Positions 8,694-17,817 of a stretch of 64,000 nt of DNA are shown here, one piece after another; within the stretch, counting starts at the first letter, position 1; the number at the start of each line of letters is the position of its first letter. This DNA is from Falsiphaeobacter marinintestinus (lineage in GTDB: Bacteria; Pseudomonadota; Alphaproteobacteria; Rhodobacterales; Rhodobacteraceae), in the NCBI RefSeq assembly GCF_007923355.1, contig NZ_VOGO01000004.1, positions 1-64,000 of the forward strand. The letters run 5' to 3'. The position numbers were made by a program, and so were the translations under genes. The notes beneath the pieces were generated by a model. That model was not told the DNA's origin and did not search any database. It worked only from the letters and a program-made list of their open reading frames with translations.

Positions 8694-10463
8694 CTATCCC
8701 CGAGGTAACCCCAGAGCGATCAGGCTTTCCTGCTCAGCCGTGGTTTCGCGCAAGAACCTGTCCATGTGTGGGGTATCGTAAGAAATCCAGTTTTTCAGCG
8801 TGATTTCAGGATACCTTTTCAAGGCTTTTGCCACATAATGCCGTGCATCTGCCAAGTCTCCTTGGGCAAGGGCTGCCAAGGCGGCGAACATTTGGCAGTG
8901 ATAATCGGCATTATGGAAACTTGCCGCAGTTTCATAGGCTTCTCGGACGCTAGGATCAGTCAGATCGAAATGGCGCACATACCGCGCATGTCCCAAATTC
9001 CAATAATGGACCCATTGCAGCGGATCCTTGGGACTGAGTTTCAGGCCCATCAGGCACGCCTTTTCCCACGCATCGGGATCGGACTGAAACTGATGCCAGA
9101 CGCCACGCGCAAAGTATAAGACAGGCTCGTTTTGGCTCAGCGTCTCTGCCTTATCCAGCGCCTCACCAGCTTCTCTCATTCGGCCCGACACCATAAGCAT
9201 CAGGCCTTGCCCGGCGAACGCCAATGGTAGCCTTTTGTCCAAATGTACCGAAGCATCGGCATGAAAAAGACCCGCCTGTACAAAGGCATCGCGATCTCCC
9301 TTCGTAAGGCCCGAGACAATGTGATAGAAATACCAGCGGGCCAGCAATGCATGAGGTAATGCAAAGTCCGGGTCAGCCTTGATCGCCGCGGTCAGGTAAT
9401 CAAAGCAGTTCTCATAACTCTGCATTTCGTCATCCGAGACGTATTCTGAATATGCCCGCTGATAGAGTTCCCACGCGGTTAGGCTTTCAGTTGGCTTGCG
9501 CCGAGCCGTGGCCCGTTCATGGGCCCCTAGTTCGGGTTCGATTCCATCAATGATAGCGCGTGTCAGTTCGTCCTGAACGTCGAACAGATCGGCCATTGTC
9601 CGATCCCATCTTTCTGCCCATAGGTGATTGCCGGTGGTCCCTTCGATCAATTGCGCGCTGACGCGCAATCTGTCTCCGGCCCGCCTAACAGAGCCTTCAA
9701 CCACATAGCGCACGCCAAGTTCTGCCGCGATTTCACGCACGTCCTTGTGGGTGCCTTTGTAAGAAAACGTCGAATTTCGAGCGATCACAAAGATGCTTCG
9801 AAATCGCGCCAGTTCCATGATCACATCTTCGACGATCCCGTCGGCAAGGTATTCTTGTTCGGCATCCGACGACATGTTTTCAAACGGCAAGACAGCGATT
9901 GAGGGCCGTTCGGTCGCCTGTGAGGCAGGTGCGTCAACGGCCAAGACCCCTTCGACTTCGACACGCCAGACATCGACCGGATCAGGTATGTTCTTGACGC
10001 TTTGCAGACCTATTGCGGTCATTGGTTGAGGTATCTTGCCCCGAAGTTGATCGTGGACTGCGCGTGAAATGCAGATGCCGCCCGGAGGAGCGAGACTTTC
10101 GAGCCGGGCGGCGATGTTGACGCCGTCACCCAATATATCATCCCCATCAATGACTACGTCGCCAAGGTTGATCCCAATCCGGAACTTCAATTTTTGTGCT
10201 TCGGGCGCATCGGCCTCCCGCGTGATCATGGCGTTCTGAATGGCCAGAGATGTTCTGACGGCCGCCACAGGCGAAGAAAACTCCACCAACAAGCCATCCC
10301 CCATTGTCTTGATCAAGCGCGCGCCAGCCAACTTTAGTTCCGGTTCTATAATCGCCGCACGGGCGCTCTTGAACCGGTTTAGCGTGCCTTCTTCGTCGTC
10401 AGACATTAGGCGAGAATACCCAACCAAGTCAGCAGCGACGATAGTGGTCAGGCGTCTTTCCAT
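8694..10463 (-). CDS. Class III adenylate/guanylate cyclase with TolB-like and TPR regions
   Basis: The 589-residue product starts MERRLTTIVAADLVGYS. The frame runs 21 codons further upstream, but homologs begin at this Met. Residues 1-180 form a class III nucleotide cyclase. D12 (AADLVGYS) and D56 (MGDGLLVEF) are the metal-binding Asp pair, and GVNIAARLESL carries the conserved Asn and Arg. Residues about 195-330 resemble the FlgO/TolB N-terminal fold (IAVLPFENMSSDAEQEYLADG). The rest is helical with TPR-like repeats. There is no membrane segment or signal peptide, so it is a cytoplasmic signalling enzyme. Proteins of this architecture are common in Rhizobiales and Rhodobacterales. The gene is intact although mobile-element debris lies close by on its upstream side. 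cAMP is the likelier product; the input signal is unknown. Confidence 0.85.
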   Translation of the reverse strand: MERRLTTIVAADLVGYSRLMSDDEEGTLNRFKSARAAIIEPELKLAGARLIKTMGDGLLVEFSSPVAAVRTSLAIQNAMITREADAPEAQKLKFRIGINLGDVVIDGDDILGDGVNIAARLESLAPPGGICISRAVHDQLRGKIPQPMTAIGLQSVKNIPDPVDVWRVEVEGVLAVDAPASQATERPSIAVLPFENMSSDAEQEYLADGIVEDVIMELARFRSIFVIARNSTFSYKGTHKDVREIAAELGVRYVVEGSVRRAGDRLRVSAQLIEGTTGNHLWAERWDRTMADLFDVQDELTRAIIDGIEPELGAHERATARRKPTESLTAWELYQRAYSEYVSDDEMQSYENCFDYLTAAIKADPDFALPHALLARWYFYHIVSGLTKGDRDAFVQAGLFHADASVHLDKRLPLAFAGQGLMLMVSGRMREAGEALDKAETLSQNEPVLYFARGVWHQFQSDPDAWEKACLMGLKLSPKDPLQWVHYWNLGHARYVRHFDLTDPSVREAYETAASFHNADYHCQMFAALAALAQGDLADARHYVAKALKRYPEITLKNWISYDTPHMDRFLRETTAEQESLIALGLPRG

Positions 10464-10467
10464 TCGT

Positions 10468-10797
10468 TCAGACAAACCCAAAACTGTGCAAATTGGAAGG
10501 GAATGATTTGTGCAGTACAAAATCAATGGGTTTGGATCCTGGGATATTCAACTGTTGGGTCAACCGGTCCAGAAGCGCACCGGTCGGGCGTTCAGTGCTG
10601 AAGGTTTCGATCCATTCACAGCGCGCCAGTTCCAGCACTATCATCTTGTTCAGGCTGGGGATGGCTTTGAAGTCAAAGCTGTCGAGGCTTTTAATGGCGG
10701 GGAGCTTTTCCAACTTGGTCCGGCGCTCAATCATTCGCCCTTCCCGGTCAATTGGTTCCGGCTGTGACAGATGGGCCAAATAGCCGTCGTGGTCCAC
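10468..10797 (-). pseudogene. IS21-family IstB helper ATPase, internally deleted
   Basis: The first ~64 residues match the N-terminal part of IS21 IstB (DHDGYLAHLSQPEPIDREGR, then LPAIKSLDSFDFKAIPSLNK and LELARCEWIE). At about 10605 the sequence jumps to the IstB C-terminus (TERPTGALLDRLTQQLNI). About 110 residues in between are missing, including the Walker A and B motifs. No IstA or IS21 end was seen nearby. The remnant cannot work as an ATPase. It overlaps the extreme 5' side of the cyclase frame, so IS debris may have supplied part of the cyclase promoter region. Confidence 0.75.
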
Positions 10798-11074
10798 ACC
10801 CTCACCCGATGCGTTTTTCGCTCTGGCAGGCTTCGATTCTCCATATCACCATTTTGGGGGGGGGAGCTTGCCAAACTTGTGCTTCGTCGGCAGGTTGAGA
10901 GATGCGGGTGCTAGAATTAAACCCGCATTCCCCAAGTAGACTGACGTTTTCGCACCTCAGGTTGCCAGTAATGCGTTATATTTCAGCATGTTAATTGGGC
11001 TGAAGGCGGCGGATTATGGATCACCCAAAGGGTGCAAGCGAAACGGGTGGTAGCAGCTTGGTTTTGATTGGCGG
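10798..11074. other. Gap between the IS21 and IS1380 remnants
   Basis: There is no supportable gene. A G-run (nine Gs near 10855-10863) and an AT-rich stretch around 10960-10995 are present. The latter may include the left end of the IS1380 element, but I could not match a terminal inverted repeat with the right side. Short in-frame pieces just before 11075 (such as DWRVRLEFHG) belong to the IS1380 transposase N-terminus and are broken by stops. Confidence 0.4.
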
Positions 11075-12359
11075 GTGCGTCTGGAATTCCATGGTTCCAA
11101 GATCAGTTCTGCCGGCGGATTGCTGTTGTTCCGGGAACTGGATGAGGTTCTGGGCCTGCACGACATTGCGGGTGGATTTCTGAGAGACACGCGAACGGGC
11201 CACAATCGACTGCATTCTCCGGTTGGTATGTTGCGCCAGTCTGTCTTCGGTCGGCTGGCCGGCTCTGATGATGTGAATGACGCGGATCGTCTGGCGCTCG
11301 ATCCGGTGATGCGGCACGTGGTTGGAGGATGGGCTGTAGATGCCAAGGCCGCGTCCGCAAGCCAGATGGGCAGGTTCGAGACTGAAGTTCTGGCGACGGC
11401 TGACAATCGCACACCGCTGGCTGACATGCCGGGACATTGGATCGACCGGGTTCACAATCGCAAACCGCCCAAGTGGATTACGCTGGACATGGATAGTTCG
11501 GTCAGCCCGACCCATGGCGGGCAGGAGGGCATGGCCTGGAACGGGCATTTCGGCTGCATGTGCTATCACCCGCTGTTCGTCTTCACCCAGTTTGGTCACC
11601 TCGAACGCTGTGCCTTGCGCCCCGGCAAGGTTCACAGCGCCGACGGATGGAAGGCGGTTCTGAAGCCAGTCATCGCGCGATACGCGGACCGTCATCTGAT
11701 GCGCTTCTTCCGGGGGGATGCTGCGTTCGCCATCCCGGAGTTATACAAAACTCTGGAAGCGGAAAGCTATTTCTACGCCATCCGCCTTGGGGCTAATCGC
11801 GTTCTTCAGGGCAAGATTGCGTATCTGCTCAAGCGTCCTGTGGGTCGTCCGCCAAAAGGCGTGAAGCGCATCTACGGCGACTTCGAGTATCAGGCGGCAT
11901 CCTGGGACAAGCCCCGTCGCGTCATCGCCAAGGTGGAATGGCATCCGGGTGAGCTGTTCCCTTGCGTGGGCTTCGTGGTCACCAACCTGCCGATGGAGCC
12001 AGACTGGATCTTCCGCTTCTACAACCAACGCGGCACGGCCGAGCAATACATCAAGGAATGTAAGCAGGCGAACAACTGGACGCGATTGTCATGCAGGGGA
12101 TGGCGCAGAACGAGGTCCGTCTGCAACTTCATGCACTGGCCTAAAATCTGGGTGTCTTCCTGCAAGGGACCGAACTCCCCTAAGAGTTGGCTGACTGGTC
12201 GCTGACCAGCCTCCAAACGAGGCTAATCAAAGCTGGAGCGAGAGCGGTGCGTCATGCTCGGGCCATCACATTCCAACTGGCCGAAGCTGGCGTCAGTGTC
12301 AACCAGTTCAACCGTATTCTCGCAGTCATTCATGGGCTGCGTGCACCTCCGTGTCCAGC
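11075..12359 (+). pseudogene. IS1380-family transposase, frameshifted
   Basis: The frame from 11075 encodes a long stretch of IS1380-type DDE transposase: LDMDSSVSPTHGGQEGMAWN, HFGCMCYHPLFVF, GKVHSADGWKAV, FRGDAAFA, AKVEWHPGEL and FYNQRGTAEQYIKE. After TRLSCRG (about 12100) the correct frame shifts by one base and reads on as MAQNEVRLQLHALA, stop, NLGVFLQGTELP, stop, ELADWSLTSLQTRLI. It ends near 12359. The frameshift and two in-frame stops disable the enzyme. The start of the protein, before 11075, is also broken. The terminal inverted repeats were not identified. Confidence 0.85.
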
Positions 12360-12635
12360 ATGAGGACGACAGCGACAAAACTGGTAGGAAAGCGGCTTAA
12401 CTGGTATGTCCAAACAGGTGTTGATCAGACCGAAAGCTGGACCAAACCGGTCGCTAAGGACAGAAAACACCCTCGGTTCGCGTGCAAGACGCCCAACCAA
12501 CGGTACAGCCTGTCCAAGAATCTTGATCGGAGCGCAAAATGGCGGCAACATCAACCAATCGGTGTTCTATTTGGGGAATGTCGGTTGAGATGTCAGTTCA
12601 AGATATTTGTTAAAAAATTGAAATTGGAGACAACG
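12360..12635. other. Gap upstream of the small RTX gene
   Basis: This stretch lies between the end of the IS1380 transposase remnant and the small RTX gene. It should contain the right end of the IS and the RTX promoter. Neither could be placed. The stretch from 12595 to 12625 is AT-rich compared with its surroundings and ends in the ribosome site of the following gene. Confidence 0.35.
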
Positions 12636-13301
12636 ATGACACGCAATGCGTTTGGCGCGGACGGATTCCAGTTCAGTGCCCGGATACATAGTATTTTGCC
12701 CATGGCCGAGAGCGAGGGCAGGGTGGCAATCGCAGCAAACACCCCGATCGTTTGGGAGACAGCACGCTTTGATAACACGATCCTTAATCCACCCAGGACA
12801 GGCGATATCGAAGGTGGGCCAGGCAACGACCTCATCTTTGGTCCGGAAGGGGATGGTTGGAACTGGATCTACGGAAACGATGGCAATGACCGCCTGAACG
12901 GCGGGACTGATCTCGATTTTCTGTACGGCGGCTCGGGGAATGATCACCTCGTCGGTGGTCGCGGCTCCGACTACCTGTTTGGTGGTCCCGGCAATGACAT
13001 ACTGTTCGGTGGCGGAGGGCGCGACCATTTCGAATTCAATCACGACGCGCCTGACGATGTTGGACACGACGTTATCCGTGGGTTCGAGGTGGGAGGGGAT
13101 ACGCTGACTTTCGACTCCGACCTGCTTGCCTATGATTTCATGCGGGGGGCAGGGATCGTTCGCAACTATGCCTCGGTCGTCGATGGCAACACCGTGTTCG
13201 ATTTTGGCCATGCCAGCGTCACTCTACTTGGGATCTCGGATCCGAGATCCCTCGTGAATTCATTTAGCTATCTCCTTGACGGCCCGGACGACTGGATGTG
13301 A
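12636..13301 (+). CDS. Small RTX calcium-binding protein
   Basis: The product has 221 residues. The ATG at 12636 was chosen because a GGAGA sits a few bases before it. The frame is open further upstream, but that part runs into IS debris. Residues 50-130 carry RTX repeats (GGPGNDLIFG, YGNDGNDRLNGG, GGRGSDYLFGG). A serralysin-like C-terminal end follows (FNHDAPDDVGHDVIRGFE, GDTLTFDSDLL). There is no Sec signal, which fits type I export. There is no enzymatic or adhesive domain, so it may be a calcium-folded carrier module or a truncated relic of a larger RTX protein. It lies among decayed insertion sequences. Confidence 0.7.
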   Translation: MTRNAFGADGFQFSARIHSILPMAESEGRVAIAANTPIVWETARFDNTILNPPRTGDIEGGPGNDLIFGPEGDGWNWIYGNDGNDRLNGGTDLDFLYGGSGNDHLVGGRGSDYLFGGPGNDILFGGGGRDHFEFNHDAPDDVGHDVIRGFEVGGDTLTFDSDLLAYDFMRGAGIVRNYASVVDGNTVFDFGHASVTLLGISDPRSLVNSFSYLLDGPDDWM

Positions 13302-13378
13302 TCCGGCTGCCGCAGAGGTGGTCTCGGGATTTCGGGCCAGTCGCCAAGGTGAATTGACGTGTGAAAGAGATGACCCAA

Positions 13379-13491
13379 ATGTCGAAGAGAAAGAACCACT
13401 TATCGGACTCCAAAGCCAAGGTTGCACGTGAGGCGATCCGTGAAGACATCACGACTGGCAGAGCTTGCAAAGAAGTATGGCGTGGATAAAT
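13379..13491 (+). pseudogene. IS3-family OrfA fragment, second type
   Basis: The ATG at 13379 starts MSKRKNHLSDSKAKVAREAI, the N-terminus of an IS3-family OrfA of a type different from the one at 2541. A one-base loss near 13450 puts the rest in another frame (LAELAKKYGVDK). The homology then stops. It is a short frameshifted remnant without function. Confidence 0.65.
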
Positions 13492-13647
13492 GCCCGGCAG
13501 GTGCATGCGTAGGAGGCTGCCGAGAGGGACAAGCAATTCCTGGAAACGCCCCGGTACGGATCACGACAGCCTCTCGGGACAGTGCTGCGAAATGTCAGCT
13601 AAAAGTGGTTATCAGTGTTTCGCCGTCAGATGCTACGAATACATTCT

Positions 13648-13935
13648 TCAGTTTACGGAGCCGTTCAATAAGGCTTTTGCCTCTCTCTCGGCCTCCAGAA
13701 TATCCTCTGAAAGTTGCCATTCGACGCTCCGGCCCAAAGCTATGAGGCGAGCAAACTATCATCATCGGCTTCGATCATCATAGCTGTGCGCGAGGCGTCA
13801 ACTCCGTGCCGGGCGTGATTGACGATGGTCTTCGCATCCAGCTTTGCGTTCAGAGATATCAGACGGCAGAGGGAACTGCGCATATCGAGAATGGTCTTGA
13901 GAACCTGCAAGTCTGCATTGATGACGCGCTTGCCC
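13648..13935 (-). pseudogene. Unidentified broken gene
   Basis: On the minus strand one frame reads KRVINADLQVLKTILDMRSS, then LCRLISLNAKLDAKTIVNHA and RHGVDASRTAMMIEADDD. A shifted frame carries straight on with FARLIALGRSVEWQLSEDIL and EAEREAKALLNGSVN before a TGA at 13648-13650. The composition looks like real protein in both parts, so I read this as a frameshifted gene end. Its 5' side is cut off where an IS3 orfB fragment begins on the other strand. I do not recognise the family. Confidence 0.35.
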
Positions 13936-14214
13936 TGTTGCGGAACGCTGGCTGGCAAGTGAATGACAAACGTGTCGAGCGTTTGTGGAAACGCGAGGGG
14001 CTCAAAGTGCCAAGGAAACAACCCAAGAAGGGACGGCTCTGGCTGAGGATGGATCTTGTGTTCGGCTGCGCCCCGAGTATCGCAATCATGTCTGGTCGTA
14101 CGACTTCGTGCATCATCGAACAGACGATGGCCGGGCGTTCAGGAAATTGAACATCCTGGACGAACACAGCCGGGAATGTCTGGCGATCCGGATGAAGCGG
14201 ATTAAATTAGGGAC
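13936..14214 (+). pseudogene. IS3-family OrfB fragment, frameshifted
   Basis: The fragment starts with RNAGWQVNDKRVERLWKREG and LKVPRKQPKKGRLWL in one frame. It continues after a frameshift as LAEDGSCVRLRPEYRNHVWS, YDFVHHRTDDGRAF and LNILDEHSRECLAIRMKR. This is the start of the IS3 OrfB integrase (DDE) core, including the first catalytic Asp (YDF). The remainder is missing. It belongs to the same family as the OrfB scrap at 2886-2945 and lies in the same orientation, so related IS remnants bracket the 3.0-13.9 kb segment. Confidence 0.75.
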
Positions 14215-14479
14215 TTATGTGACGAATGTGGATGATCCGCGCGCCCTCACGTTTCTCCCGTAAAATCAGATATTTCCAGCGCCGCCGATGGCGCAAGTGG
14301 TGGGGATGTGACGAGGCAATACGCGTGCCGCCTCAGCCAGATTATTACCCTTGGCAGCGCAGTAATAGCGATCTGTGGATGCTCTTGCTGCCGCCTGCCC
14401 AAGCGGGTGGGCATGTTTTTGAGTACCAACGCGCTTCTGACAAGGTGGCCGCGCTGTGGGCGGTTTCAATCGGCGGGGA
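14215..14479. other. Gap at the right edge of the mobile-element region
   Basis: No gene can be supported here. Short frames on both strands have no recognisable family. The stretch marks the change from the IS-rich accessory region to the compact catabolic clusters to the right. Confidence 0.4.
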
Positions 14480-16924
14480 TCATGACTTCACCCGCTCCAT
14501 CTTTGCGTCATAAAGCGGGGCGAGCGTGACCGAACACGGGACCCGCACTGTGGCGACCTCCAGTTCGTACTCACCGTTCAGGACAAAGTCGCGGTCAACG
14601 CCTGCGTCGTTGCGCACATATCCCATTGCGATGGATTTGCCGATGCTGTGACCGTAGCCGGCCGAGCTGATATACCCGACCCGTTCGCCGTTGCGATAGA
14701 TGGTTTCGCGCCCCGACAGGATGACATCGTTGTCCGTGGTAAAGGTGGCCAGCATCTTCTTGCGACCGTCGGTGCGTTGGCTGGCAATGGCGTCGCGGCC
14801 TTTGAACGGAATGTTGCGTTTCATCTTGACCGCCCAGCCCAGCCCGGCCTCGTCCGGGGTATGGTCGGGGCCGATATCCGATGGCCAGGCGCGATAGCCC
14901 TTTTCCAGGCGCAAGGTCTCGATCGCTCGGTATCCGGCATTGATCAGGCCGTGTTTGGCACCTGCGGCATGCAGGGCCTCATAAACGGTTGTGGCGTATT
15001 CGACGGGCAGGTGCAGTTCCCACCCCAGTTCACCCACATAGGTCACGCGCAGGGCGTTGACCGGGCATCCGGCGATGCCGATGGTTTTGGCGGTGCCAAA
15101 TGGGAATGCGTCGTTCGATACGTCGTCGCGGGTCACGGTCTGCAAGATATCCCGTGCGCGTGGACCCATCAGGGACAGGACCGAATAGGACGATGTGACG
15201 TCGAACAATTGAGCGTTCAGGCCGTCGGGAATGGTCTTTGAAATCCAGTCGAAATCATGGGTGGCATAGCCGGTTCCGGTCACGATGTAATATTCGTCTT
15301 CGGCCACCCGGACACAGGTCAGGTCACATTCGATCCCGCCGTGATCGTTGAGCATCTGAGTGTATATCAGCGACCCGACCGGCTTTGCCACGTCATTGGA
15401 GGCGATCCAGCTGAGCGCGGCTTCGGCATCCGGACCTTTCAGGGCGAACTTGGCGAAAGACGTCTGATCGAACAGTACCGCGGCCTCGCGGCAGGCCATA
15501 TGTTCGCGCCCGACAGGGCCGTGCCAGTTTGGGCGCTCAAACGTATAAATGTCGCGCTGTTCTTCGCCCGCAGCCGAATCTGCGTACCAGTTCGGGCGTT
15601 CCCAGCCGAGCTTTTCGCCAAACACCGCGCCGCTTGCCTTCAGCGTATCGTACAAAGGCGACTTGCGGCAGGGACGGGCCGAGTCGTGTTCTTCCGAGGG
15701 CCAGGCCATGGTGTAATGCTTGCCATAGGCTTCGACCGTGCGGGTCCGAATCCAGTCATCGTCGAAATGCGGGCGGCCAAAGCGGCGGATATCGACAGGC
15801 CACAGGTCAAACGGTGGCTCGCCTTTTGCGACCCATTCGGCCAGCGCCATGCCAGCCCCACCACCCGCCGCGATGCCATAGGCGTTGAACCCGGCACCAA
15901 CGAAAAAGTTTTTGAGTTCAGGCGCTTCGCCAAGGATGAAATTGCCATCCGGCGTAAAGCTTTCCGGGCCATTCACCAGTTCTTTGATGCCCGCGTGTTC
16001 CAAGGCAGGTACACGGCCTAAGGACAGCTCCATCATTTGTTCGAAATGGTCATAATCGCTGTCGAGCAAGGTATAGTGGAACCCGGTCGGAATACCATCC
16101 ACCGCCCAGGGCTTTGGGTTGGGCTCGTACCCGCCCATCACCAGACCGCCGACTTCTTCCTTGTAATAGGTCAGTCGATCCGGGTCGCGCAGGGTGGGCA
16201 GATTGGCGGGCATGCCGTCGATCCGCTCGGTCACCATGTATTGATGCTCCATCGGCACCAGAGGCACGTTTACGCCAACTGTCTTGGCAAAAGACCGGGT
16301 CCATTGGCCACAACAGGCGATCACGATGGCGGTTTCGATGCGCCCTTTTTCGGTCTCGACGCCTTTGATCACGCCCTTTTCGATCTCGACCGAAAGCACC
16401 TTGGTGTCTTCGAATATGCGCGCACCCGCCATCCGCGCGCCCTTGGCCAAAGCTTGCGTGATGTCGGATGGGTTGGCCTGACCGTCGGTCGGCAGATAGG
16501 CCGCGCCGATGACATCGTCGATGGTCATCAGCGGCCAAAGATCCTGCGCCTCTTTCGGGGTCAGAAGCTGCATATCAAGGCCGAATGAATGCGCGGTGGT
16601 GGCCTGACGTTTCACCTCGGTCCAGCGTTCGGGGTTGCAGGCCAGTCGCAGCCCGCCATTCATCTTCCACCCCGTCCCAAGTCCGGTTTCTTCTTCGATG
16701 CTGTTGTACAGATCGACGGAATAGCCCAGCAATTGGGTGATATTGGCGCTGGAGCGCAGCTGGCCGACCAGCCCAGCCGCGTGAAAGGTCGTGCCCGAGG
16801 TCAGTTTCTTGCGTTCCAGCAAGACGACATCCCAGCCCAGCTTGGCCAAGTGATATGCGGTCGAGCAGCCAACGATCCCGCCGCCTATGATGACGGCCTG
16901 TGCGGTGTTCGGAAAATCGCTCAT
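14480..16924 (-). CDS. FAD-dependent dehydrogenase with GcvT domain, dimethylglycine/sarcosine dehydrogenase-like (copy 1)
   Basis: The product has 814 residues, the size of dimethylglycine and sarcosine dehydrogenases. The N-terminal FAD domain has GGGIVG at 14-19 and E37. H48 in TFHAAGL corresponds to the His that carries covalent FAD in that family. From about residue 425 on it is a GcvT-like, tetrahydrofolate-binding domain (YVGELGWELH, ETLRLEKGYR). Enzymes of this type remove an N-methyl group oxidatively and pass the C1 unit to folate. The start codon overlaps the stop of the kinase-like gene (ATGA), so it is the last gene of the importer operon. The true substrate is not known; a methylated amine delivered by the ProX-type importer is the simplest guess. 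A paralog lies at 24570-26993. Confidence 0.85.
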   Translation of the reverse strand: MSDFPNTAQAVIIGGGIVGCSTAYHLAKLGWDVVLLERKKLTSGTTFHAAGLVGQLRSSANITQLLGYSVDLYNSIEEETGLGTGWKMNGGLRLACNPERWTEVKRQATTAHSFGLDMQLLTPKEAQDLWPLMTIDDVIGAAYLPTDGQANPSDITQALAKGARMAGARIFEDTKVLSVEIEKGVIKGVETEKGRIETAIVIACCGQWTRSFAKTVGVNVPLVPMEHQYMVTERIDGMPANLPTLRDPDRLTYYKEEVGGLVMGGYEPNPKPWAVDGIPTGFHYTLLDSDYDHFEQMMELSLGRVPALEHAGIKELVNGPESFTPDGNFILGEAPELKNFFVGAGFNAYGIAAGGGAGMALAEWVAKGEPPFDLWPVDIRRFGRPHFDDDWIRTRTVEAYGKHYTMAWPSEEHDSARPCRKSPLYDTLKASGAVFGEKLGWERPNWYADSAAGEEQRDIYTFERPNWHGPVGREHMACREAAVLFDQTSFAKFALKGPDAEAALSWIASNDVAKPVGSLIYTQMLNDHGGIECDLTCVRVAEDEYYIVTGTGYATHDFDWISKTIPDGLNAQLFDVTSSYSVLSLMGPRARDILQTVTRDDVSNDAFPFGTAKTIGIAGCPVNALRVTYVGELGWELHLPVEYATTVYEALHAAGAKHGLINAGYRAIETLRLEKGYRAWPSDIGPDHTPDEAGLGWAVKMKRNIPFKGRDAIASQRTDGRKKMLATFTTDNDVILSGRETIYRNGERVGYISSAGYGHSIGKSIAMGYVRNDAGVDRDFVLNGEYELEVATVRVPCSVTLAPLYDAKMERVKS

Positions 16925-17817
16925 CTTGTTCCTCGTTGGGAGTAAAATTCAGAGAAGGCCCGCCGATACCGTGCCAGATTTTCGGCGGTATAGGCGGCAT
17001 AATCAAAGTCGATGTCAGACGTGTGTTCCGACACCATGCTCCACATGGTTTCGCGCAGAAGCGAGGCGCATTTCATGGCGCCGTAGCTGCGCATCAGGGC
17101 GGGGTCGGGGGAGGCGCCAAAATAGGTTTCCAGCATCAGATGTTCGGCTTCGGGGGGCAGGCCGCAGTTCGTCGCCAGCCCGCCCAGATCGAACAGTGGA
17201 GAGTTGAAGCCGCCATATTCCCAGTCGATCAGCCACAGGCGATCAGGGGCGCGCAGGATGTTTGCGGGCAGCAGGTCGTTGTGGCCAAGGACAAGGTTGA
17301 TGGGGCCGACGTCGGCCTCCAGTTTGGCGGCTTCGGTCATGAGGTTTGCAAGCTTGCCAGTATGGCGTGATTTGGTGCGGGTCAGAAACCCGGCATAATC
17401 CCTGAGGACGTGAAACACCCAGAAGGCCAGCACCGGTCCGCGGGCCTCTTGGGTCACATCCATATGCACTTTGCGGATCAGGCGGGTCGTCTCCACAAGT
17501 GTATCGGCGTCAAGCAGATCGTTTTCGGTCAGCGCAGCCGACTCGACGAACTCAAGCACCAGAATGCCGGGTTCTGAATGGTGGATGCCGGGCGACACGC
17601 CTGCATCGTGAGCCGCCTGCGAAATTGCCAGTTCGTTGAACCGAAGGATGCCATGTTCCGGGATGTCCTGACCAAACCGCACGACGAATTTGCCTGCATC
17701 GTCAGTGACCAGCAGATTGACGTTGGTGATGCCGCCTTCCAGCGGCGCGACCCGGGGCTGCCCGGTCCAGCAGGGCAGGGCGGCGGCGCGCGCGATGGTC
17801 TGTTCAAGTGAGCTCAT
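16921..17817 (-). CDS. Choline/ethanolamine kinase-like phosphotransferase (copy 1)
   Basis: The product has 298 residues with the aminoglycoside-phosphotransferase/choline-kinase fold. VRFGQDIPEHGI lies in the ATP-binding lobe, LGHNDLLPANIL is the catalytic Brenner loop with its Asp, and IDWEYGG is the metal-binding motif. The ATG at 17815-17817 overlaps the permease stop (ATGA), and its stop overlaps the next ATG in the same way, so the genes are translationally coupled. It probably phosphorylates the hydroxyl group of a small amine brought in by the transporter. A choline-like substrate is plausible but unproven. The second copy at 23631-24560 sits beside the second demethylase-like gene. 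Confidence 0.8.
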   Translation of the reverse strand: MSSLEQTIARAAALPCWTGQPRVAPLEGGITNVNLLVTDDAGKFVVRFGQDIPEHGILRFNELAISQAAHDAGVSPGIHHSEPGILVLEFVESAALTENDLLDADTLVETTRLIRKVHMDVTQEARGPVLAFWVFHVLRDYAGFLTRTKSRHTGKLANLMTEAAKLEADVGPINLVLGHNDLLPANILRAPDRLWLIDWEYGGFNSPLFDLGGLATNCGLPPEAEHLMLETYFGASPDPALMRSYGAMKCASLLRETMWSMVSEHTSDIDFDYAAYTAENLARYRRAFSEFYSQRGTR

